Shown: piece by piece, positions 27,653-37,144 of the stretch
Numbering within the stretch: the stretch's first letter is position 1
Layout: every line of letters starts with the position of its first letter
Origin: Clostridium nigeriense
GTDB lineage: Bacteria; Bacillota; Clostridia; Clostridiales; Clostridiaceae
Assembly: GCF_900086595.1 (NCBI RefSeq)
Contig: NZ_LT575472.1
Coordinates: 2,181,685 to 2,245,684, forward strand
DNA length: 64,000 nt
Direction of reading: 5' to 3'
Notes under the pieces: generated by a model
The model's database searches: none
Seen by the model: the letters and a program-made list of their open reading frames with translations, nothing else
Told to the model about the DNA's origin: nothing
Translations under genes and position numbers: made by a program

Positions 27653-29383
27653 TTAATTATTTAACAATAATTTTTTTATTAAAGAATTTCTTATATCAAT
27701 ATATTTAATATATTCTTTAGAGTATATTAATTTTATCTTTCTCTCTTTGATATATTTCATATCTTCTTTCTTACCAAGTAACTTCTCCATTTCATTCATT
27801 ATATCCTGCTTTGAGACACCACTATTTTGTATATCTTTAAATAAATTAAAATCTTGTATTCCAAATCTAAAGTTCTCCCATCTTACTGAAGTCATTGGTT
27901 TAAGATCCTTTCCTGGATATACAAAAAACATATCTCCTGCATTCCATCTAGGATATTTAAACCTAATATCCTTTAAAGGGTTAGTTGGCCATATTGCATA
28001 TGCCCATCTTAAAAAACCATCAAAATCTAAATAATACGTAAACCATCCCTTAAGTCTACTTTCAATTAGTTCAGATTTAATAAATATATTTAAATCTTCA
28101 GGGAAGCAACATGAATACCAAGTAAATCTTCCACCTTTTTTATTTGCTTTTTCTCTTATTTCAGATAATTTATCGATTGTTTTAATAGCTTCACATGTAT
28201 TAAGTGAAAGACCTTGTATGTTTTCTCCAAAGTTTTCAAAAAAGCCTTCATCATGAATAGCACATTTGAAATTAACTTTATATCCTTCTATAGCTGATTC
28301 TATTAATTTTACAGACTCCTTAAATAATTCAGGGTTATTAGGTTCATCACTTATTATTTTAACTTTATCCCATAATCCTATTTCTACTAAATGATTAAAT
28401 ACTATTGAAAGGTAATCAATAAATTCATCCTTTGATCTTATATAATCAAAACATTCTTCTTTTTCATCATAATAACTTATTCTTATTGGATCATAATAAT
28501 CATCTATGGGATTACCAAAAGAAAAAGCATCCCAGTTACCTATAATACCAAATATATTTATTTCTTCGCTTATTCCATGCTTCAAGCATATATCTATATA
28601 CCTATCAAAGGATGAAAAGTCACATTTTATATTTCCACATTTATCTTTTGATACTTTAACAATATTAAATTCATAAAGATTTGAAGCATTTTCTTCAAAT
28701 TGATAACATCTTTGACCTGCCCATGGATAATCTGAAATAATAAGATTTATTACTTTTTGCCCTAAACCAGCTAACTCTTTTATGTAATTATCTATAATCT
28801 TAAAGTGCTCATTAGAAAAATATTCTACTTCATAAGCTCTGGCCCAACTACTTAAATGTTGCCATAAATCTAAGTAGAAAGATCCTTCTTTAATTGGCTT
28901 CATTACATAATCAATAACCTTAATATTAATATTTTCTGTAGCAATTAACTTTTCCTTATCATACCCCTTTGTATAATAAGCTCTTATTTTCAAATTAAGC
29001 TCCTTCTTTAAAAATTCCTTTGGAACCTTTAAAGAAACCCAAATCATTTGATATCCTTCTTCAATAAATAAAGATTTGTCCCTTAAAATAGGATCTCCAA
29101 CTAAGCTTCCATCATCATTTTTAACATATCCCAAAAAGCTCATATCTAATATTTCTTCGTATCCTGAAATATCTATACGAATTTTTTCATTAAGTCCTTT
29201 CCAATGTATATTTCTATTTTTTTCAAGAGTACAAAAGAAAGGCATATCTCCTTTTATTAGTATTTGAAAAGCAAAAATTTCTTCTTTTAATACTTCTAAG
29301 TTTATATTTTCATAATTAATTAAATTCTCTTTACCTTTTATATGTTTTAAAGAAGAATCTAAAATTTTTAAATCTATATTCAT
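27653..29383 (-). CDS. GH123-family glycoside hydrolase (beta-N-acetylgalactosaminidase-like)
   Basis: A 576-residue protein without signal peptide. An N-terminal beta-rich domain (about 1-160) leads to a (beta/alpha)8-type domain. KVKIISDEPNNPELF carries the adjacent Asp-Glu pair that defines GH123/DUF4091 hydrolases, which use the substrate N-acetyl group in catalysis. Characterised clostridial GH123 enzymes release N-acetylgalactosamine from glycosphingolipid-type glycans. The start at 29383 has an AAGGAGAAA site; the in-frame ATG at 29416 lacks one. It is the last gene of an operon with a CUT1 importer, and its lack of a signal suggests it acts on imported oligosaccharide. Confidence 0.85.
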   Translation of the reverse strand: MNIDLKILDSSLKHIKGKENLINYENINLEVLKEEIFAFQILIKGDMPFFCTLEKNRNIHWKGLNEKIRIDISGYEEILDMSFLGYVKNDDGSLVGDPILRDKSLFIEEGYQMIWVSLKVPKEFLKKELNLKIRAYYTKGYDKEKLIATENINIKVIDYVMKPIKEGSFYLDLWQHLSSWARAYEVEYFSNEHFKIIDNYIKELAGLGQKVINLIISDYPWAGQRCYQFEENASNLYEFNIVKVSKDKCGNIKCDFSSFDRYIDICLKHGISEEINIFGIIGNWDAFSFGNPIDDYYDPIRISYYDEKEECFDYIRSKDEFIDYLSIVFNHLVEIGLWDKVKIISDEPNNPELFKESVKLIESAIEGYKVNFKCAIHDEGFFENFGENIQGLSLNTCEAIKTIDKLSEIREKANKKGGRFTWYSCCFPEDLNIFIKSELIESRLKGWFTYYLDFDGFLRWAYAIWPTNPLKDIRFKYPRWNAGDMFFVYPGKDLKPMTSVRWENFRFGIQDFNLFKDIQNSGVSKQDIMNEMEKLLGKKEDMKYIKERKIKLIYSKEYIKYIDIRNSLIKKLLLNN

Positions 29384-29432
29384 ACTATTTCTCCTTACTA
29401 AATATATTTTAACCAATTAATAACGTATTAAA

Positions 29433-30284
29433 TTATTCCTTTAATCCACCCGCAGTAAGACCTTTAACAAGGTATTTCTGTATTAATAAAAATAATATAA
29501 AAACAGGTATTACTGAAAATAAAGAAGCTGCCATCATCTTATGCCAGTAGGTTTGGAAAATTGATTTATAGGATGTTAATGCTACTGATAATGTCCTCAT
29601 TTCTGGTTTCGTTATAAAGGTTTGAGCAAATAAAAGATCATTCCAAGATACTATAAAAGCAAAAAGAGCTGATGTTATAATACCTGGCGCTATTATTGGC
29701 ATTATAATCTTCTTTATTGACTGTAGTCTGGTGCAACCATCTATCATTGCAGCTTCTTCTAAATTTTTAGATATTCCATCAATATATCCATATAAAAGCC
29801 ATACAGACATAGGTAAAGCAAAAGCTGTATTAGGAATTATAAGTGAAGTGTATGTATTTAAAAGTCCAAGCTTTGTAATTATTTTATACATAGGAGCAAT
29901 TAAAATTACCGCAGAAAACATTTGTGTAATTAACACTAAAAACATAAACAATTTTTTCCCCTTAAATCTAAATCTAGATACCCCATATGCTGCAAAAGTA
30001 CCTAATACAGTAGATAAAAGCATAGTACTTAAGGAAACTATAAGGCTATTTATAAAAGCTTTCTTTATATTTCCTTCCCCATTCCATACATCTTGAAAAT
30101 TTTCCCACTTAAAAACCTCTGGTATCCAATTAGGAGGCCACTTAGTTACCTCTTCATAAGACTTAAATGAATTTGACACCATTATAAAAAATGGTGCTAT
30201 CATAAGTCCAATTATTGTTACAGTTATTAAAGTATTTATTATTTTTATTATAATTTTTTTATTAATCTTCATAATCTTACTCAT
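29433..30284 (-). CDS. CUT1 carbohydrate ABC transporter permease (MalG-like)
   Basis: A 283-residue permease with six hydrophobic helices. The EAAMIDGCTRLQSIKKIIMP cytoplasmic loop is the EAA motif of ABC importers, and the C-terminal KYLVKGLTAGGLKE tail is typical of MalG-type subunits. The annotated start overlaps the upstream permease by 8 bp; an ATG four codons further in (30,272) is an equally possible start. Confidence 0.92.
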   Translation of the reverse strand: MSKIMKINKKIIIKIINTLITVTIIGLMIAPFFIMVSNSFKSYEEVTKWPPNWIPEVFKWENFQDVWNGEGNIKKAFINSLIVSLSTMLLSTVLGTFAAYGVSRFRFKGKKLFMFLVLITQMFSAVILIAPMYKIITKLGLLNTYTSLIIPNTAFALPMSVWLLYGYIDGISKNLEEAAMIDGCTRLQSIKKIIMPIIAPGIITSALFAFIVSWNDLLFAQTFITKPEMRTLSVALTSYKSIFQTYWHKMMAASLFSVIPVFILFLLIQKYLVKGLTAGGLKE

Positions 30285-31155
30285 CCCTATTTATTTGTTT
30301 CCAGTATAGAACACTTAAAATACTTAAAATTATAAATACAGTTACAGCTAAGGTTGAACTTATACCTAAATTATATTTACCAAAAGCCTCATGATAAATC
30401 CTTATCATCATTGTTTCAGTTGCATCCATGGGTCCACCACCTGTAAGGACATAAATAACATTAAAGGTGTTAAAAGTCCAAATCGTAGTAAGTGTAATTG
30501 CTATAAGTAAAACCTTTTTCATAGTTGGCAAGGTTATATATATAAACCTTTGAAAAACATTGGCACCATCAACTTTTGCTGCTTCGTATAAATAATCTGA
30601 AATTCCACTAAGACCTGATAAAAAAATCATGGTTATTAAAGGAATACCTATCCATGCATCAACTATAGATGTTGATATAAAAGCAAGATTAGGATCAGAT
30701 AACCATCTTATAGCTTCTTCTATAAAGCCTAGCTTTTGCAGATAATAATTTAAATATCCGTACTGTCCATCAAGGATCCAAGACCATAATATAGCAACAA
30801 CAATTTGAGGTATAGCCCATGGAATTAATGTTAAAAATCTTAAAGTCTTTTTAAAATATAATTCACCGTTTAATAATAATGCCATTATAAATCCAACAAC
30901 TACTTTTATTGTTATTGTTAAAGCTGCCCATTTAAAAGTTAAAACTAAAGTATTGTAGAACTTAGGATCAGTTAGAACTTTTATATAATTTCTAAAGCCC
31001 ACAAAAGTATTTTCACTTCCAATTAGTGATACCTCTTGAAAAGAATACTTAAATGTTAATAAAAGTGGATATCCATAAACAATAATCATAAATATTATTA
31101 CAGGAGCTATAAGCCCGTAAGGACCTAACTTTTTTTTATTACTTATTCTAAACAT
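30277..31155 (-). CDS. CUT1 carbohydrate ABC transporter permease (MalF-like)
   Basis: A 292-residue, six-helix permease. YEAAKVDGANVFQRFIYITLP is the EAA loop, and LTGGGPMDATETMMIRIYHEAF is the usual signature of MalF-like subunits. The start at 31155 has a GGAGAG site 7 bases upstream; an in-frame ATG at 31170 overlaps that site. It pairs with the MalG-like subunit downstream. No ATPase gene is present in this operon, so a shared MsmK-type ATPase elsewhere is expected. Confidence 0.92.
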   Translation of the reverse strand: MFRISNKKKLGPYGLIAPVIIFMIIVYGYPLLLTFKYSFQEVSLIGSENTFVGFRNYIKVLTDPKFYNTLVLTFKWAALTITIKVVVGFIMALLLNGELYFKKTLRFLTLIPWAIPQIVVAILWSWILDGQYGYLNYYLQKLGFIEEAIRWLSDPNLAFISTSIVDAWIGIPLITMIFLSGLSGISDYLYEAAKVDGANVFQRFIYITLPTMKKVLLIAITLTTIWTFNTFNVIYVLTGGGPMDATETMMIRIYHEAFGKYNLGISSTLAVTVFIILSILSVLYWKQINRDE

Positions 31156-31180
31156 ATTATATCTCTCCAAATATAGCTAT

Positions 31181-31220
31181 ATTATGAAAAGGTAACTGAA
31201 ATCAGCTACCTTTTCATAAT
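31181..31220 (-). terminator. Stem-loop between binding-protein and permease genes
   Basis: An almost perfect 19-bp stem (ATTATGAAAAGGTA...TACCTTTTCATAAT) starts at the stop codon of the solute-binding protein gene. It lacks a strong T run, so it probably acts as a partial terminator or an mRNA-stabilising hairpin that keeps binding-protein expression above permease expression. Confidence 0.7.
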
Positions 31221-32464
31221 TATTTTTCTGTTAATTCTTTTTCAGCAATTTTTAAAGCTTCCTCAGCTGTTGCATTTCCAGTCATAACCTTTTGTACAGC
31301 TTTTACAAATTCACTATTAAAAGTATCCCATACAGGCACTTGAGGTTCAGCTACACCATATTGAATCATTTCTTTAAATGGATTTAAAAATTCCGACTTA
31401 TATCTTTCTTCTTGCTCTTCTTCCTTTAAGATTGGGAAGAATCCAATTGCTTCATCATAAGAATTTTGATACTTAAACTGTCCCATATACTCAATAAGTC
31501 TCCATGCTAGCTCTTTATTTTTACTTTGAGATGATATTGAAAATGAATCAGTTACTAAAGTTTCAGCCATTTGCTTTCCTGCTGGTAATAAAGCTACTGC
31601 ATATGGTGCAGTATTAGCACTAGAATCTAAGGTAGATTTATCCCATGGTCCTGATATAAACATTGCTAAGGTACCATTTTGGAACATCTTAGCTTGATCA
31701 CTTCTTGATGTTGCTACAGGATCAGGTATTATTTTTTTATCATTAAATTCTTTTAAAAATTCTAATGTTTCTATATTTTCCGTAGTTACTAATTTAATAT
31801 TTCCGTCTTTATCCGTTGCTGAGCCACCATTTTGATAAATAAAATTAAAAAGTTCATCTGTTCCTGATGTAATATCAGTTGGTATTGCAAATCCATAAAC
31901 TCCTGGATTAGCTTTTGTAACTTCTTCAGCTGTAGCTATTAGATCATCCCAAGTTTTTGGTACTGTCTTAATAAGATCAGTTCTATAATATAATGCTCTT
32001 GAAGAAAATGCTAATGGAATTCCATATTGATTTCCATTAATATTAGCAGTCTTTAAAACATTTTCAACACGACCTGACTTAAAACTATCTGACATATATG
32101 TATCTAATTTTTCGATTGCCCCCATTTCAGCAAATTGTCTTAATGATCTTGAACCTGTAATTATTACATCTGGAGCATCATTAGCTTGTATTAATGAAAC
32201 CAACTTAGTATTAGCTTCATCCCAACCAGCAGGTATTACCTCAACATCTACATTTGAATTTTCCTTTTTAAAATCATTTATACTTGCATCATAAAGTTTC
32301 TTCCACATTTCATCTTCATAACCTGGAATAAAAATCTTTAAAATCTGTTTTTCATTGTTATCTTTCTTAGTTTTTTCTCCACTACATCCAATCATTGTAA
32401 TAGAAAGGCTTAAAGTAAGCATAAACACTAAAACTAAATAAATATTTTTAAATTTATTTTTCAT
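31220..32464 (-). CDS. CUT1 sugar-binding lipoprotein
   Basis: A 414-residue extracytoplasmic solute-binding protein. The signal ends in a lipobox (TMIGC, Cys about 27), so it is lipid-anchored outside the membrane. The SBP family-1 pattern is seen in LIQANDAPDVIITGSRSLRQFAEMGAI and PLAFSSRALYYRTDLI regions and in FISGPWDKS. It delivers an oligosaccharide to the two permeases downstream; galactosamine-containing glycan fragments are the inferred substrate because of the GH123 and M60 neighbours. Confidence 0.92.
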   Translation of the reverse strand: MKNKFKNIYLVLVFMLTLSLSITMIGCSGEKTKKDNNEKQILKIFIPGYEDEMWKKLYDASINDFKKENSNVDVEVIPAGWDEANTKLVSLIQANDAPDVIITGSRSLRQFAEMGAIEKLDTYMSDSFKSGRVENVLKTANINGNQYGIPLAFSSRALYYRTDLIKTVPKTWDDLIATAEEVTKANPGVYGFAIPTDITSGTDELFNFIYQNGGSATDKDGNIKLVTTENIETLEFLKEFNDKKIIPDPVATSRSDQAKMFQNGTLAMFISGPWDKSTLDSSANTAPYAVALLPAGKQMAETLVTDSFSISSQSKNKELAWRLIEYMGQFKYQNSYDEAIGFFPILKEEEQEERYKSEFLNPFKEMIQYGVAEPQVPVWDTFNSEFVKAVQKVMTGNATAEEALKIAEKELTEK

Positions 32465-32552
32465 AAGTATCCCCCATCTTTTATAAAATTGTCTATTTTA
32501 TTATAAAAGAGAGCATAATTCCCAGCAAATTCTTTCTAAAAAGAACTTGCTT

Positions 32553-33488
32553 TTACTTGCTAAAGAGCCTATCAAATTCAGCCTTTGCAAAAAGGCGTAC
32601 ATTTTCTTCAAAAACTTCATATTTCTCTAAAAATTCTATTCCTTCTTTTGTTAAATATGTCTTACCTCCATTTTTTCCACCATGTTTTCTTTCTACTACC
32701 TCATACCCTAATTCCTTTTCCATATAATTTATCATATTCCAAGCCTTGCTATAGGATAATGCCATTTGTCTACATGCATTTCTTACAGAATGAGTGTCTT
32801 GAATTAAAAGTAAAAGTAATTTTGTCCTTGAATCAAAAAATAAAGTTTCCTTCTCAATGCTAATTTTAACAAAGGAATGCATTATATCATTATTATGCTT
32901 TTCCAAAAGATTATCTAATCTATGAATATCATCTGTATTATGTAAAATACCCTCATCTTCAACATCTACCCATTTTCTTTCAATACCAGTTTGTTGAATA
33001 GCTCCCCTCATCCCCATGTCACCATCATACTTAAGAATTTCAGGAATAATTTCAGAAGCTATTAAAATAGGATGTCCAGATTTTCCGTTATAAGATGGAG
33101 AAACCACTTTTTCATTATAATTTAACATACTTCCAATAGTTTCTGGAGTAAACATAGGAATATTAGCTGGATTAAAAATAACCTGATCACATTTATCCTT
33201 TAAATAATCTAATCCTATTTTTGCATAATCAAACATTTGAGAGGTTTCATAATTTTGATTTTTTAAAAATATTACTCCAAAGCTTGCAAGATCACGTTCA
33301 ATTTCATAAGATTCATACCCAGTCACAACTACAATAGGATATATACCTGCTCTTTGAAAAGTTAAAACTATCCTCTTTATTACAGAAATAGATCCTACCT
33401 TTAATAAAGGTTCAACCTTATCTTTTTCAAATATTTTTTTAACAGCAGCAATTACTCCGCCTGTTAATTTCTTGTTATTATTTATCAT
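32553..33488 (-). CDS. NTP-transferase-fold protein fused to a ModE-like winged-helix domain
   Basis: A 311-residue protein. Residues about 1-190 resemble MobA/MocA-like nucleotidyltransferases (LLKVGSISVIKRIVLTFQRA, SPSYNGKSGHPILI). The nucleotide-binding LAAGxSxRMG loop is replaced by AAVKKIFEKDK, and the metal-binding Asp of the GDxP motif is absent (FNPANIP). Residues about 205-311 are a ModE-type winged helix (DTHSVRNACRQMALSYSKAW, ERKHGGKNGGKTYLT). The protein therefore looks like a regulator that uses a degenerate transferase domain as sensor. It lies 88 bp upstream of the sugar-import operon on the same strand. An enzymatic role cannot be excluded. Confidence 0.75.
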   Translation of the reverse strand: MINNNKKLTGGVIAAVKKIFEKDKVEPLLKVGSISVIKRIVLTFQRAGIYPIVVVTGYESYEIERDLASFGVIFLKNQNYETSQMFDYAKIGLDYLKDKCDQVIFNPANIPMFTPETIGSMLNYNEKVVSPSYNGKSGHPILIASEIIPEILKYDGDMGMRGAIQQTGIERKWVDVEDEGILHNTDDIHRLDNLLEKHNNDIMHSFVKISIEKETLFFDSRTKLLLLLIQDTHSVRNACRQMALSYSKAWNMINYMEKELGYEVVERKHGGKNGGKTYLTKEGIEFLEKYEVFEENVRLFAKAEFDRLFSK

Positions 33489-33611
33489 ATGTACACTTCC
33501 TACCCATAATATACTTTATTTAACTATATATATTTTACATAAACTAACTTCCTATCTCAATGCTAATAAAGATTAATTAATTTTAATATAATTAGTTTCA
33601 ATATTTAATAA

Positions 33612-33650
33612 ATAAAAATAAGGTCAACAAGTTTTAAACTAGTTGACCTT
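33612..33650 (-). terminator. Terminator of the secreted Cys-rich protein gene
   Basis: An AAGGTCAAC / GTTGACCTT stem, extended by AAGTTT / AAACTA-type pairing, is followed on the minus strand by TTATTTTTATTT. Confidence 0.88.
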
Positions 33651-33671
33651 ATACAAATATTCAATTTTTAA

Positions 33672-33986
33672 TTAATAAGGACATACGTTAACTCTATAGG
33701 AGCCAAGCATATCATAGCAAAAATGGCTGCCTTGTGTTCTTAAATATTTACCACAAACATCACATTCAACTGCTGTATAACAATAATAGTGAACTGCCAC
33801 TGCCCCATAAAGCCAATATTCTACATTCCCGTAACAGTTATTTCTAGTAGTTGGATGCATACAATAAGTTTCAACCTCGTTGTTAGTGTCACTAAAATCA
33901 GTTATAGCAGAAACATTTTTTAACGGATAAGATATAAGCATTATTATTGTTAAAACGCTTAATATAGTTTTTTTTGCAAATTTCAT
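33672..33986 (-). CDS. Small secreted Cys/Tyr-rich protein
   Basis: A 104-residue protein with a clear signal peptide (about 1-26, cleaved near VSA). The mature part of about 78 residues has seven cysteines (TYC, NNC, YYC, VECDVC, HFC, NVC) and many tyrosines. It has no known motif that I recognise; VECDVCGKYL resembles one half of a zinc knuckle. A GGAGG site precedes the ATG and a terminator follows, so it is a real single-gene unit. A secreted toxin, bacteriocin-like or metal-binding role is possible but not shown. Confidence 0.72.
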   Translation of the reverse strand: MKFAKKTILSVLTIIMLISYPLKNVSAITDFSDTNNEVETYCMHPTTRNNCYGNVEYWLYGAVAVHYYCYTAVECDVCGKYLRTQGSHFCYDMLGSYRVNVCPY

Positions 33987-34109
33987 TTCATACCTCCATT
34001 ATTTTACATAATATTACTTTACTGTTATATTTTAATATAAATAGTTAAAGAAGTAAATAACTCTGTTGCATATTAATTTAAACTATATAAATTTTTATAT
34101 TTTAGAATA

Positions 34110-34154
34110 TAAAAATTAACCCTCTACAACACCTATCAGTATTGTAGAGGGTTA
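34110..34154 (-). terminator. Terminator of the serine hydrolase gene
   Basis: A 13-bp perfect stem (TAACCCTCTACAA / TTGTAGAGGGTTA) followed by T-rich sequence on the minus strand, about 40 bp after the stop codon at 34197. Confidence 0.88.
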
Positions 34155-34196
34155 TATACTACTTAAAGAAATTTTGTAATTTTCCTTAAAATGCTT

Positions 34197-35381
34197 TTAC
34201 TCATATTGGTCTAAATATTCTCTTATTAAGTTTGTATGATATTTGGCATCTAAATTATCCGTTTCTGGATCAATATTTTCTAATACTATTATAATTCGGT
34301 CTTTTTCAATATCATATTGCGTATTTGAGCTAAATCCATCTATTAAACCACTATGACTTATAATATTGTCTTTTATAAAAAGTCCATATCCATAATCATC
34401 AACAGGAGTTATCATTTCCTCATAAGATTCATTAGTTATAATATTACCTTTATGTAATGCTCTACTCCAACGAAACATATCAAAAATATTTGAATAAATT
34501 GCACCTGCAGCATAAGTAAATTTAGGATTTGCAACTATAATTCCTGATTCATCACTTCCATGTCCCTTAGCATCAAAATTCAATGGAATTATACTGCTAC
34601 TATCCATTTTAGATGGTTTAAATATATATTCTTTTAAATAATTTTCAAAAGACATACCACTTACTTCTTCAATTATTAAACCAAGCAAATAATAATTTGT
34701 ATTACAATAATCATACTCCTCATTTGGTTCAAAAATTAAATCTGTCAAATACAAATTTTTTAATATCATTTCTGATGACCATCTATAATCTTCAACATAT
34801 TTATCATAATAAGCACTATTTTCATATTCTTTAAGAATATTTATAGTATCTTTATCTAACATAAATAAATCTATTTCATTAAGATAATCAGGAATCCCAG
34901 ATCTCATTTGTAATAAATTTTTTATTGTAATCTTATTACCATACTTATAACCTGGAAAATACTTATCTATAGTTTCATCAAGACTAATTTTATTTTGTTC
35001 AACTAATTGCATTATAGCTGTTGCAGTAAATTGTTTTGTATTTGATGCAATTGCAAAACGAGTATTTAATTTATTTTCTATTTTATCTTCAACATCTGCA
35101 TATCCATATGCTTTTGCAAAGACAATTTCATCTCCCTCTGCAACCAGAACTGCGCCTTGAAGTTTTCTATTTGAGGATTCATCATCTAATAACTTTTCTA
35201 AATTTTCATATCCTTGTTTTACAATTTTCTCAACATTTTCATTAATTTCGTCTCTTTTAATTGTATTTTCATTTATATTTGTATTACTATTACCATCTAC
35301 ATTATTTTTACCACATGAAGTAAGTGATAGCGTAGAAATATAAATACTTAATACCATTAATATTAAACTCTTTCTTTTCAT
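34197..35381 (-). CDS. Serine hydrolase lipoprotein (class C beta-lactamase / PBP-like family)
   Basis: A 394-residue protein with a lipoprotein signal (lipobox LTSC, Cys about 23). The beta-lactamase-fold motifs are present: SxxK in ASNTKQFTA, YxN in YDYCNTNYYLLG, and an HxG motif in ISHSGLIDGFSS. The family includes D-aminopeptidases, esterases and low-activity penicillin-binding proteins. A cell-surface peptidoglycan-related or esterase role is likely, rather than true beta-lactam resistance. It is monocistronic. Confidence 0.9.
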   Translation of the reverse strand: MKRKSLILMVLSIYISTLSLTSCGKNNVDGNSNTNINENTIKRDEINENVEKIVKQGYENLEKLLDDESSNRKLQGAVLVAEGDEIVFAKAYGYADVEDKIENKLNTRFAIASNTKQFTATAIMQLVEQNKISLDETIDKYFPGYKYGNKITIKNLLQMRSGIPDYLNEIDLFMLDKDTINILKEYENSAYYDKYVEDYRWSSEMILKNLYLTDLIFEPNEEYDYCNTNYYLLGLIIEEVSGMSFENYLKEYIFKPSKMDSSSIIPLNFDAKGHGSDESGIIVANPKFTYAAGAIYSNIFDMFRWSRALHKGNIITNESYEEMITPVDDYGYGLFIKDNIISHSGLIDGFSSNTQYDIEKDRIIIVLENIDPETDNLDAKYHTNLIREYLDQYE

Positions 35382-35457
35382 AATTCCCCCACTACATTTT
35401 TATCACAAATTTATATTAACATTTATTATAAAAATTGAGTAGTAGTTAAAATAAATA

Positions 35458-36654
35458 CTAGACATTAATATTTCTTATATTAATTTTTTTACCTAGATTA
35501 ATTGCAATAGAAGCTATTAAACATGTAATTATAGCTGCTAACAATATAGATATTTTCACTATATTTAATATATTTTCATTACCTTCAAATGCTATTTCAG
35601 ATACAAATATAGACATAGTAAAACCTATACCAGCAAGCATACCAACGCATAATATATCATACCATTTAACGTCTTTAGGTTTCTCTATAATTTTAAATTT
35701 AGATAAAAGAGTTGTAAATACCATTATACCTAAAGGCTTTCCTACTACTAGCCCAATTATTATACCTAAAACCACCTTTATTGAACCTTCTGGCATAGAA
35801 GTAATATTCATATTTATTGCAGTGTTAGAAAATGCAAATAAAGGAAGAATTATCAAATTAGCATATGGAGCTAATACATGCTCTATTCTAATTAATGTAC
35901 ATTCAAGTGTATCTTTATTACATTTAGTAATTGGTAATGTAATTGCTAATAAAACTCCACTTATAGTTGCATGTATTCCACTTGAAAATATACATAGCCA
36001 TAAAACAAACCCTAATATAAAGTAAGGAGTAAGTCTTTCTTTTTTATCTATTTTTTTCAATAATAGTAAAGCAATAAAGGTTATAGCTCCTAAAACTAGT
36101 GGAATTAACTTTATTCCTGACGAATAAAATATTCCTATAACTACAATAGAAATCAAATCATCAACAACTGCTAATGTTAATAAAAATATTTTTAAGGATT
36201 TACTAAGTTTATTCTTAAATATCATAAATGCTCCAATAGCAAAAGCTATATCTGTTGATATTGGGACACCTACCCCACTAATAAATTGTGTATTTCTATT
36301 AAAAACAAAAAATATAATAGCTGGAACAATAACTCCTCCAATAGCTGCAATAATTGGAAAAGAAGCTCTTTTTATATCTGATAAATGTCCTCTTATTACC
36401 TCCATTTTAATTTCACAGCCAACAACTAAAAAGAAAATTGCCATTAAAAAATCATTTATAAACTTGTGCAAATTGAAACCAGGCAATATTTCAGTATGAT
36501 GAAATACATTTTCATATAATTCCATTAAAGGGCTGTTTGCAATGACTAATGCAAAAATAGTTGCTATTAATAGCAACAATCCTGGTAGTGCCTCCCATTC
36601 TGTAACTTTTTTCAAATCACTTAAATAACTTCTTTTTTCATTTGTAATATACAT
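35458..36654 (-). CDS. nhaA: Na+/H+ antiporter NhaA
   Basis: A 398-residue protein with about 12 hydrophobic helices. The signature ALAVVDDLISIVVI holds the paired Asp residues of the transport site (TLAVVDDL), and VPISTDIAFAIGAFMIF and FFLVVGCEIKMEVIRGHL are conserved NhaA motifs. It exchanges protons for sodium for pH and salt homeostasis. A GGAGGAG site precedes the ATG. Confidence 0.95.
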   Translation of the reverse strand: MYITNEKRSYLSDLKKVTEWEALPGLLLLIATIFALVIANSPLMELYENVFHHTEILPGFNLHKFINDFLMAIFFLVVGCEIKMEVIRGHLSDIKRASFPIIAAIGGVIVPAIIFFVFNRNTQFISGVGVPISTDIAFAIGAFMIFKNKLSKSLKIFLLTLAVVDDLISIVVIGIFYSSGIKLIPLVLGAITFIALLLLKKIDKKERLTPYFILGFVLWLCIFSSGIHATISGVLLAITLPITKCNKDTLECTLIRIEHVLAPYANLIILPLFAFSNTAINMNITSMPEGSIKVVLGIIIGLVVGKPLGIMVFTTLLSKFKIIEKPKDVKWYDILCVGMLAGIGFTMSIFVSEIAFEGNENILNIVKISILLAAIITCLIASIAINLGKKINIRNINV

Positions 36655-37144
36655 TGTCTCCTCCGTCTACTGATACTTATATAAGTTCCAGTTTTTTTAC
36701 TAACAAATAATTATACCTTTTGGCAAAACACATTTCTGTATACTTCCAAAAGGCATAGCTATTTAACGCAATTTCTATTATAGCAACAATGTAACACTTT
36801 ACAATAAAAGTTATTTTTTTAACTCTTTTTTTATTTAATTTCAAACTTTGTTCATAATTTTCTATTTGTCTTTTACTTTAATCATATAAAAATGTTATTT
36901 TTATTAATGTTTTTTCATTTAAAACTACTTTATCTTATGATATTCTAATACTTTACTTTTCATAATTGTTAAATTTATTTCATCAGTTTATTTACCTTTA
37001 AATACAATATTATTAAACCAGTATATATGGAAATTATATTCTTATATATAAACTTTAAACCTATTTAATAAGTTAATAATAATCATATATAAAACTATAT
37101 TTTTAAGGTTGATATATTGCATTACTTAAAAATATAAAAAAGGA
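36655..37144. other. 490-bp intergenic region upstream of nhaA
   Basis: No coding sequence is supported. An inverted repeat CCTTTTGG (36716-36723) / CCAAAAGG (36746-36753) lies in the nhaA leader about 62-99 bp before its start; it could be an operator or an RNA hairpin. The remainder is very AT-rich with no recognised motif. Confidence 0.5.

Noticed and set aside
34197..35381. Antibiotic-resistance beta-lactamase
   Set aside because: It is a lipid-anchored class C-like serine hydrolase of a broad family; nothing in the sequence points to beta-lactam hydrolysis.
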